Origin: Microbacterium sp. B35-30
Lineage (GTDB): Bacteria > Actinomycetota > Actinomycetes > Actinomycetales > Microbacteriaceae
Direction of reading: 5' to 3'
NCBI RefSeq assembly: GCF_010634855.1
Contig: NZ_MWLQ01000031.1
Span: 1 to 45,758, forward strand
DNA: 45,758 bases
Part shown: piece after piece, positions 40,445-45,758 of the stretch
How the letters are laid out: the number at the start of each line of letters is the position of its first letter
Numbering within the stretch: the first letter of the stretch is position 1
Notes under the pieces: model-generated
Database searches by the model: none
Told to the model about the DNA's origin: nothing
The model's input: the letters and a program-made list of their open reading frames with translations, nothing else
Translations under genes and position numbers: made by a program

Positions 40445-41308
40445 ATGACGACGACTCCTCCCGGCTGGTACGACGACGGTCACGGCGCGCTGCGCTGGTG
40501 GGACGGGGCGCTGTGGACGGAGCACGTCGCCCAGCCGGACGCCGAATCATCGCCGGCCCCGACGGAGGCTGAGATCGTCGCCGCCCAGCTCGGATTCGAG
40601 GAGCAGCAGCAGCCTGTGGCGGTCACCGGATCCGGCGCCACGCAGGTCGAGGCGGGTGCGGTTCCCGGACCGGCCGGCCAGCCTGAGGCACCCGCCCAGT
40701 CCGCCTACCCTGCCGCGCAGCAGTACCCGCCCGCCGCACCGGGATACCCGCAGGGCGCGTACCCCGGTGCCCCTGCCGGCGGAGGATTCACCGCGGCCAC
40801 CGAGCCGCGAAAGTCGAAGCTCTGGATCGTCTGGGTCGTGCTCGGCGTGGTGCTGCTCGGCATCGTGATCGCGGCCGCCGTGGTCATCCCGCTGCTCTTC
40901 CTCTCGGCCACTTCGTCATCCACCCAGACCGGCGGCGCCGAGTCCGACGACGAGCGCGCAGCGGTCGCCACGGTCGAGCTCTACGACGAGGCCTGGCAGG
41001 ACGGCGACTGCGAGACGTTCACCGCCTCGACCACCGAAGACTTCCGCACCCAGAGCGGCTTCACCGACTGCGTCACCTTCGAAGAGGACTCGGACCGCTT
41101 CGACGAGAACTTCGAAGACTACGAGGTCACGATCACCGACGTCGAGACGCTGGGCGACGAGATCGCGGTGACCACGAATGAGACGTTCACGGCGCTCGTC
41201 GACGCCAACGGCGACCCGGCCGAGCCCTCGCCGGGTTCGACCGTGTACTACTACACGCTCGTCCAGGCCGACGGCGCGTGGGTGATCGACGACCTCTCGT
41301 ACGAATGA
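40445..41308 (+). CDS. DUF2510 domain membrane protein
   Basis: A 287-residue single-pass protein. The N-terminus is a DUF2510 module (PPGWYDDGHGALRWWDGALW, the paired-Trp pattern). A Pro/Gln/Ala/Tyr-rich low-complexity linker (about 40-115) and one transmembrane helix (WIVWVVLGVVLLGIVIAAAV) follow. The extracytoplasmic domain of about 130 residues has two cysteines (GDCETF and FTDCVTF) that could form a disulfide; its composition is strongly acidic. DUF2510 domains occur widely in actinobacterial membrane proteins without assigned activity. The gene overlaps tauE-like by ATGA, so the two may work together. Confidence 0.85.
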   Translation: MTTTPPGWYDDGHGALRWWDGALWTEHVAQPDAESSPAPTEAEIVAAQLGFEEQQQPVAVTGSGATQVEAGAVPGPAGQPEAPAQSAYPAAQQYPPAAPGYPQGAYPGAPAGGGFTAATEPRKSKLWIVWVVLGVVLLGIVIAAAVVIPLLFLSATSSSTQTGGAESDDERAAVATVELYDEAWQDGDCETFTASTTEDFRTQSGFTDCVTFEEDSDRFDENFEDYEVTITDVETLGDEIAVTTNETFTALVDANGDPAEPSPGSTVYYYTLVQADGAWVIDDLSYE

Positions 41309-42111
41309 CCGCGCCCGGAACCGAGCGCCCCCCGCACGACCTCCGGTTCTACCTCGTCTGCGTCGGGATCGGACTGCTCGCAGGCCTGCTGTCCGGTCTG
41401 TTCGGCGTCGGCGGCGGCACGGTGATCGTGCCCTTCCTCGTGCTGCTGCTCCGCTTCGACCAGCGCCTCGCCGCCGGGACGTCGCTCGCGGCGATCGTCC
41501 CGACGGCGGCCGTCGGCGTGATCTCCTACGCCGTGCACGGCTCGGTGGCCTGGATCGCGGCGCTGCTGCTCGCGGCCGGCGCCGTGTTCGGCGCGCAGAT
41601 CGGCACCTGGCTGCTCCCGCGACTGTCGCTGACTGTGCTGCGGTGGGCCTTCGTCGGGTTCCTCGTCGCCGTGATCGTGAGCCTCTTCGTCGTGATCCCG
41701 TCGCGTGACGCCGAGCTGACCCTCACTGTGCTGAGCGGCGCCGCACTCGTCGCGCTGGGCGTGGTCACCGGCATCCTGTCAGGACTCATCGGCGTCGGCG
41801 GGGGGATCATCGTTGTTCCCGCGCTCATGCTGCTGTTCGGCACCAGCGACCTGGTGGCCAAGGGAACCTCGCTGCTCATGATGATCCCGACGGCCGTGTC
41901 GGGCACGATCGGCAACGTCCGCCGGCGCAACGTCGACCTCGTCGCGGCGGCGATCGTGGGCGTGGCGGCGTGCACGACGACCGCGCTCGGTGCGTGGGCG
42001 GCGGTGCTCCTCGACCCGTTCGTGGCCAACGTGCTGTTCGCCGTCTACCTCGTGGTGATCGCCGTGCAGATGGCGCTGCGGGCGTGGCGCGGGCGTCCCC
42101 GTCGGGCGTGA
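41305..42111 (+). CDS. TauE/SafE family sulfite/anion exporter
   Basis: A 268-residue transporter with about eight helices. The duplicated signature appears twice: GLLSGLFGVGGGTVIVPFLV (N-half) and GILSGLIGVGGGIIVVPALM (C-half), each followed by AAGTSLAAIVPTA- or AKGTSLLMMIPTA-type helices. Family members move sulfite, sulfoacetate or other organosulfur anions. ATG 41305 overlaps the DUF2510 stop. It could dispose of sulfite released by organosulfur cleavage elsewhere in the window, but it is 20 kb from those genes and the link is speculative. A long hairpin terminator follows at 42161. Confidence 0.88.
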   Translation: MTAPGTERPPHDLRFYLVCVGIGLLAGLLSGLFGVGGGTVIVPFLVLLLRFDQRLAAGTSLAAIVPTAAVGVISYAVHGSVAWIAALLLAAGAVFGAQIGTWLLPRLSLTVLRWAFVGFLVAVIVSLFVVIPSRDAELTLTVLSGAALVALGVVTGILSGLIGVGGGIIVVPALMLLFGTSDLVAKGTSLLMMIPTAVSGTIGNVRRRNVDLVAAAIVGVAACTTTALGAWAAVLLDPFVANVLFAVYLVVIAVQMALRAWRGRPRRA

Positions 42112-42160
42112 CCCGGCCGCCCCGGGCATCGAAACGGGGGGATGGCCGGCGAGACAGAGC

Positions 42161-42205
42161 ATTCGCGCCGAAACCGGGGGCGACGCCCCCGGTCTCGCCG
42201 CGAAT
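42161..42205 (+). terminator. Strong hairpin terminator after TauE gene
   Basis: 21-bp arms (ATTCGCG...CCGGGGGC and the complementary right arm) pair with two mismatches around a 3-nt loop GAC. It starts 50 bp after the stop at 42111. The preceding 42112-42160 holds a partial repeat of the same GC-rich bases. Confidence 0.65.
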
Positions 42206-42264
42206 CCCTTGGCTCGACGGCTGACGCCGGCCCGCTCCCGGCCGGACCGGCGGAAGCCGCTCGG

Positions 42265-42270
42265 TAGGAT
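42265..42270 (+). promoter_or_regulatory. -10 hexamer for leaderless hadA
   Basis: TAGGAT ends 6 nt before GTG 42277, placing +1 at the start codon; GTG 42274 is therefore unlikely. Confidence 0.5.
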
Positions 42271-42276
42271 GGCGTG

Positions 42277-42726
42277 GTGCCAGTGAACCCCGAGCTCGTC
42301 GGCCGCGACTTTCCGCCGACGACCCCCTACCTCGTGGGCCGCGAGAAGGTGCGCGAGTTCGCGCGCGCCGTCTTCGCCGACGACCCGCAGCACCTCGACC
42401 CCGCCGCCGCGCAGGCGCTCGGCTACGCCGACGTCGTCGCGCCGCCGACTTTCGCGATCGTGGTGACCGACGCCACGCTCCAGCAGCTGCTGGGCGAGCC
42501 CGACTCGGGCATCGTCCTGCAGAACGTGCTGCACGCCGAGCAGAAGTTCCGCTACTCCCGGCCGATCGTCGCGGGCGACGAGCTCACCGCGAAGCTCGCG
42601 GTCACCGGCATCCGTGCGATGGGAGCCGCCGCCATGGTGACGAGCGAGTCCGAGATCACGGATGCCGCGGGCGACCACGTCGTCACTGCGACGTCCATCC
42701 TGCTGGTGGGGGAGGGCGAGCAGTGA
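42277..42726 (+). CDS. hadA: HadA-like MaoC-fold dehydratase subunit
   Basis: A 149-residue hot-dog-fold protein: VNPELVGRDFPPTTPYLVGR (the conserved N-terminus), KVREFARAVFADDPQHLDP, VAPPTFAIVVTDATLQQLL, EQKFRYSRPIVAGDELTAKL. In mycobacteria HadA pairs with HadB as (3R)-hydroxyacyl-ACP dehydratase. The catalytic Asp-His pair lies in the HadB partner, so this subunit is probably structural. GTG 42277 is preferred by leaderless spacing. Its stop overlaps hadB (GTGA). The order hadA-hadB-murB is conserved in actinobacteria. Microbacteriaceae do not make mycolic acids, so its substrate here is an unresolved fatty acyl chain. Confidence 0.87.
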   Translation: MPVNPELVGRDFPPTTPYLVGREKVREFARAVFADDPQHLDPAAAQALGYADVVAPPTFAIVVTDATLQQLLGEPDSGIVLQNVLHAEQKFRYSRPIVAGDELTAKLAVTGIRAMGAAAMVTSESEITDAAGDHVVTATSILLVGEGEQ

Positions 42727-43136
42727 GCGCGTTGACGAACCTCACCGTCGGCGATGTCGTCGCGGAGCGCACGGTGCATCTCACCCGGGACTCCCTCGTG
42801 CGCTATGCCGGGGCATCCGGGGATTTCAATCCCATCCATTACCGTGACGACGTCGCCGTCGCCGTGGGACTCCCGGGCGTTCTCGCCCACGGGATGCTCA
42901 CGATGGGTCTCGCCGTCGGCACGATCGCGTCGTGGCTCGGGGACAGCGGCCGCATCCTCGACTACGGCGTCCGGTTCACCAAGCCCGTCGTGGTCGACGC
43001 CGAGACCGGCGCCGACGTGACCGTCGTCGCGAAGGTCGGCGCCGTCGACGACGAGTCGGCGCGCATCGACCTCACCGTGTCGTTCAACGGCGCGACGGTG
43101 CTGGTCAAGGCGCAGGTGCGCGTGCGGACGATCTGA
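42723..43136 (+). CDS. hadB: HadB-like MaoC-fold dehydratase subunit
   Basis: A 137-residue (R)-specific hydratase/dehydratase with the catalytic motif YAGASGDFNPIHYRDDVA (Asp/His), followed by GLPGVLAHGMLTMGLAVG (substrate-binding hot-dog helix). GTG 42723 forms GTGA with the hadA stop. The intact catalytic residues suggest activity. It should form a heterodimer with HadA in acyl-chain elongation or beta-hydroxyacyl metabolism. Its stop is followed by murB at only 3 bp. Confidence 0.9.
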   Translation: MSALTNLTVGDVVAERTVHLTRDSLVRYAGASGDFNPIHYRDDVAVAVGLPGVLAHGMLTMGLAVGTIASWLGDSGRILDYGVRFTKPVVVDAETGADVTVVAKVGAVDDESARIDLTVSFNGATVLVKAQVRVRTI

Positions 43137-43139
43137 CGC

Positions 43140-44276
43140 ATGCCCGACGTCACCCCGATCCCGCTGTCGCGGCTCACGACCCTGCGCACCGGCGGCACGC
43201 CGACCCGCATGATCGACGCGCCCACCACCGACGAGCTCGTCGACGCCCTCCGCGACGTCTGGGCGTCCGGCGACGAGTGGCTCGTGCTCGGCGGCGGCTC
43301 GAACCTGTTCGTCGGTGACGAGCCGTTCGACGGCGCCGTCGTGCGGGTGCTCACGAACGGCATCGAGCGGATGCCGTCACCCGTGGCCGGACGCGTCCGC
43401 CTGCGCGTGCAGGCGGGCCACGACTGGGACGCCTTCGTCGCCTACGCGGTGGCCGAAGGCCTCGGCGGCGTCGAGGCGATGTCGGGGATCCCCGGCACCG
43501 TCGGCGCCGCGCCGGTGCAGAACATCGGCGCCTACGGCCAGGAGATCGTTCAGACGCTCAGTGATGTCGAGCTCCTCGACGAGTCCACCGGCGAGGTATC
43601 GACGGTGCCGGCCGCCGAACTCGGACTCGGCTTCCGCACGTCGGTGCTGAAGCACCATTACGGCTCTGCGCCCGCCCGGCGGGCCGTGATCCTGTCGGTC
43701 ACCCTCGACCTCCCCGAGATCGGCCACGGGGCCCGCCGCATCGCCGGCGACCAGCTGCGCACGGCGCTGCGACTCCGTCCGGACGACGAAGTGACTCTCG
43801 CGTGGGTGCGCGAGCGCCTCCTCGAGACGCGTCGCAGCAAGGGGATGGTGCTCGATCCCGACGACCCCGACACGTACAGCGCGGGCTCGTTCTTCCAGAA
43901 CGCGGTGGTCTCGGCATCCTTCGCCCGCACGCTCCCCGACGAATGCCCGCGCTGGCCCGTGCACCCCGACCTCGACCCGGTGCTCGTCATCCCGCTCGCG
44001 AGCTTCGACGGCTACGTGCCGCCGACCCCCACCGTCGAGTCCGACGTCAAGGTGAGCGCCGGATGGCTCATCGAGCACGCCGGCGTGCGGAAGGGGTTCA
44101 AGCTTCCTCGCTCGCGTGCCGGCCTGTCGACGAAGCACGCCCTCGCCCTGACGAACCGCGGCAGCGCCACCGCCGCCGAGCTCGCCGAGCTCGCCCGCTT
44201 CATCCAGGGCCGCGTGCAGTCCGAGTTCGGCCTGATCCTGCAGCCCGAGCCGGTGCTGGTCGACGTGGAGCTCTAG
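43140..44276 (+). CDS. murB: UDP-N-acetylmuramate dehydrogenase
   Basis: A 378-residue FAD enzyme reducing UDP-GlcNAc-enolpyruvate to UDP-MurNAc in peptidoglycan synthesis. FAD-binding LRTGGTPTRMID and LVLGGGSNLFVGDEPFDG are in the first 60 residues, with GIPGTVGAAPVQNIGAYGQE (about 118-137). SAGSFFQNAVVS supplies the catalytic Ser, and SAGWLIEHAG with a Glu in the final EFGLILQPEPVL completes the active site. ATG 43140 follows hadB by 3 bp. At 378 residues it is somewhat longer than the E. coli enzyme, typical for actinobacteria. Confidence 0.95.
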   Translation: MPDVTPIPLSRLTTLRTGGTPTRMIDAPTTDELVDALRDVWASGDEWLVLGGGSNLFVGDEPFDGAVVRVLTNGIERMPSPVAGRVRLRVQAGHDWDAFVAYAVAEGLGGVEAMSGIPGTVGAAPVQNIGAYGQEIVQTLSDVELLDESTGEVSTVPAAELGLGFRTSVLKHHYGSAPARRAVILSVTLDLPEIGHGARRIAGDQLRTALRLRPDDEVTLAWVRERLLETRRSKGMVLDPDDPDTYSAGSFFQNAVVSASFARTLPDECPRWPVHPDLDPVLVIPLASFDGYVPPTPTVESDVKVSAGWLIEHAGVRKGFKLPRSRAGLSTKHALALTNRGSATAAELAELARFIQGRVQSEFGLILQPEPVLVDVEL

Positions 44277-44401
44277 CCGCAGCACCCTTCGTCCGCGCGG
44301 TGACCCTCGTCGTCGTCCGCGAGCAGCAGCGTGCGGTGCGCGGGCGTGAGGTTCGCCAATGCCGCCGCCAGTTCCATCACCAGGTCGATTCGCCGTCCCA
44401 T
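44273..44401 (-). CDS. Small protein (42 aa), convergent with murB
   Basis: A 42-residue ORF, MGRRIDLVMELAAALANL followed by TPAHRTLLLADDDEGHRADE and GCCG. AAGGA lies 8 nt before the ATG (complement of 44399-44401), which supports translation. The stop overlaps the murB stop tail to tail. An amphipathic helix, an acidic stretch and a terminal Cys-Cys pair are visible. No family recognised. An inverted repeat (CCTTC-C-GTTCG paired with CGAACGAAGG, 44409-44446) sits in its leader. Confidence 0.55.
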   Translation of the reverse strand: MGRRIDLVMELAAALANLTPAHRTLLLADDDEGHRADEGCCG

Positions 44402-44534
44402 GGGGTGTCCTTCCGTTCGTGTCTCAACAAGGACGACGAACGAAGGGACGACGGGTCGACGATTCGGCTCGACTTCCTCGCGCGCGTCCGCCGCCGCCGC
44501 CGCGGCATCCGTGCACGCTCAGCCACCCGCCCGG

Positions 44535-44619
44535 TGCGAAAAGTCGGGCCGGTCACGGAGGCACGCCGGTGGGGGATGCCGACGCCCGGCGTGTCGCGTC
44601 ACCGACCCGACTTTTCGCA
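44535..44619. repeat. Palindromic element, copy 2 (85 bp)
   Basis: It begins TGCGAAAAGTCGGG and ends with the exact inverted form CCCGACTTTTCGCA. The centre is GGATGCCG, as in copy 1 at 35068. It lies in the gap 44402-44690 between the small ORF and the aminotransferase end. The remaining bases of that gap hold the aminotransferase terminator and nothing else recognised. Confidence 0.75.
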
Positions 44620-44639
44620 GCAGGCACGCACGAACGAAG

Positions 44640-44672
44640 AACGCGGATGCCTCGAACCGAGGCATCCGCGTT
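44640..44672 (-). terminator. Terminator of aminotransferase gene
   Basis: A 15-bp perfect stem, AACGCGGATGCCTCG with its complement, and a 3-nt loop, 18 bp after the stop at 44691. On the minus strand it is followed by the T-rich TTCTTCGTT. The stem includes the GGATGCC heptamer. Confidence 0.75.
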
Positions 44673-44690
44673 CCGTCGAGAGCCCGCGGG

Positions 44691-45758
44691 TTACGAGGCG
44701 AAGAGGCGCTGCAGGCGCTGCACGCCCTCGAGGAGGGCGTCGTCGCCGAGCGCGTACGACAGGCGCAGGTAGCCCGAGGGGCCGAAGGCCTCGCCCGGAA
44801 CGACGGCGACCTCGGCCTGCTCGAGGATGAGGTCGGCGAGCTCGAGCGAGGTGGTCGGCGTCGAACCGGCCCACTCACGGCCGAGGAGGCCTCGCACGTC
44901 GGGGTACGCGTAGAAAGCTCCCAGCGGCGTGGGCACCTCGACGCCGTCGATCTTCGACAGCTCGGCGACGATCGTGCGGCGGCGGCGGTCGAAGGCCTGG
45001 CGCATCAGCTCGACCTCGTCCTGCGGGCCGGTGAGGGCCGCGAGGGCCGCGCGCTGCGCGATGTTGTTCACGTTCGAGCAGAGGTGCGACTGCAGGTTGC
45101 CGGCGATCTTGATCGCCTCCTTCGGGCCGACCATCCAGCCGAGGCGCCAGCCGGTCATCGCGTAGGTCTTCGCGACGCCGTTGACGAGGATCGTCTGCCC
45201 CGCGGCATCCGGAACAGCCTCCACGATCGAGACGGCCTTCACCGGGGCGTCCGAGCCGTCGGGCGCGTACACGAGGTTCTGGTAGATCTCGTCGGTGATG
45301 ATCCAGATGCCGTGCTCGACGGCCCATTCGCCGATCGCCCGCGTCTCTTCGAGTGTGTACACCGATCCGGTGGGGTTCGACGGCGAGACGAACACGAGCG
45401 CCACCGTGCGCTCGGTGCGCGCGTCCTCGAGCTGCTCGACGGTCACCTTGTAGTGCTGGTCGGCGCCGGCGAACACCTCGACGGGGATGCCGTCGGCCAG
45501 GGCGATCGCCTCGGGATAGGTCGTCCAGTACGGGGCCGGCAGCAGCACCTCGTCGCCGGGGTTCACCACGGTCTGGAAGGCCTGGTACACCGCCTGCTTG
45601 CCGCCGTTGGTGACGATGATCTGCGAGGGGTCCACCTCGAGGCCGGAGTCGCGCAGCGTCTTCGCGGCGATCGCCTCGCGCAGGGCCGGCAGACCCGCGG
45701 CGGGCGTGTAGCGGAAGTTGGCGGGGTTGTGCAGCGCCTCGGCGGCGGCATCCACGAT
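44691..45758 (-). CDS. Pyridoxal-phosphate aminotransferase (aspartate type), N-terminus beyond window
   Basis: A class I/II PLP aminotransferase; 355 residues are visible and the frame remains open at the window's right edge, so about 40 N-terminal residues are missing. Motifs: YTPAAGLPALREAI, QIIVTNGGKQAVYQAF (cofactor phosphate loop), VALVFVSPSNPTGSVYTLEE (substrate Asn), IWIITDEIYQNLVY (Asp and Tyr for the PLP ring), and VNGVAKTYAMTGWRLGWMVG with the Schiff-base Lys. It ends LQRLFAS. Sequence pattern matches bacterial aspartate aminotransferases (AspC/AspB type). The GTG at 45755 is internal, not the true start. Confidence 0.93.
   Translation of the reverse strand: MVDAAAEALHNPANFRYTPAAGLPALREAIAAKTLRDSGLEVDPSQIIVTNGGKQAVYQAFQTVVNPGDEVLLPAPYWTTYPEAIALADGIPVEVFAGADQHYKVTVEQLEDARTERTVALVFVSPSNPTGSVYTLEETRAIGEWAVEHGIWIITDEIYQNLVYAPDGSDAPVKAVSIVEAVPDAAGQTILVNGVAKTYAMTGWRLGWMVGPKEAIKIAGNLQSHLCSNVNNIAQRAALAALTGPQDEVELMRQAFDRRRRTIVAELSKIDGVEVPTPLGAFYAYPDVRGLLGREWAGSTPTTSLELADLILEQAEVAVVPGEAFGPSGYLRLSYALGDDALLEGVQRLQRLFAS

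Noticed and set aside
37904..40525. Long minus-strand open frame (873 codons) opposite the copper ATPase
   Set aside because: Low-complexity Arg/His/Asp-rich translation without any family motif; it is the antisense shadow of a GC-rich gene with intact P-type ATPase motifs.

Overview
The window is high-GC (about 70%), densely coded DNA from a Gram-positive actinobacterium. Near-universal G/C third positions, frequent ATGA/GTGA start-stop overlaps, frequent GTG starts, leaderless promoters, a hadA-hadB-murB block and a CsoR-type copper operator fit Microbacteriaceae, most like Microbacterium (inferred from reading; no search was run). I see no tRNA, rRNA, IS element, prophage or CRISPR array.

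Positions 1-20765 form an oxidative nutrient-scavenging island. A luciferase-like flavin monooxygenase (LLM; C-terminus off the left edge) is divergent from a polar amino-acid-type ABC importer (1209-4142), which is followed by an LLM fused to a GNAT acetyltransferase (4234-5913). Facing it is an 11-gene minus-strand block, read from 20093 down to 5995: flavin reductase, two LLMs, an FAD/NAD(P)-binding protein, a long hairpin, a complete Dpp/Opp-type ABC importer, a DUF1684 protein, another LLM and an MFS permease. A flavodoxin-fold FMN reductase (20217-20765) diverges from the block. Together these encode uptake, FMNH2 supply and several two-component monooxygenases. The likely substrate is an organosulfur compound (S-substituted cysteines, sulfonates, sulfones); an aminopolycarboxylate chelate is the alternative.

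Positions 20832-27527 hold SelO, an SRPBCC/DUF4166 pair, an HxlR regulator divergent from an SRPBCC gene with two matched operators, two small genes (one behind a near-consensus LexA box), an MHS-family transporter with palindromic control sites, and a small membrane protein.

Positions 27532-35033 hold the most novel-looking system. A CDP-alcohol phosphatidyltransferase is divergent from seven genes joined by six consecutive 4-nt overlaps: MDR dehydrogenase, a 6-pyruvoyltetrahydropterin-synthase-like protein lacking key active-site residues, GT4 glycosyltransferase, methyltransferase, LPG-synthase/flippase-like membrane protein, RibD-type reductase and a membrane-anchored LtaS-like sulfatase-fold protein. 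I propose a pathway that builds a pterin-derived or other reduced headgroup, glycosylates and methylates it, and attaches it to a membrane lipid or cell-surface polymer. A rhomboid protease, a GNAT enzyme and an alpha/beta-hydrolase/pterin-dehydratase-like/VOC triple fusion follow.

Positions 37946-45758 hold a CopB-like P1B ATPase under a CsoR-type operator, a DUF2510 membrane protein with a TauE/SafE exporter, hadA-hadB-murB, a 42-residue small ORF, and an aspartate aminotransferase that runs off the right edge. Two copies of an 84/85-bp palindromic element lie in the intergenic regions near 35.1 and 44.6 kb.
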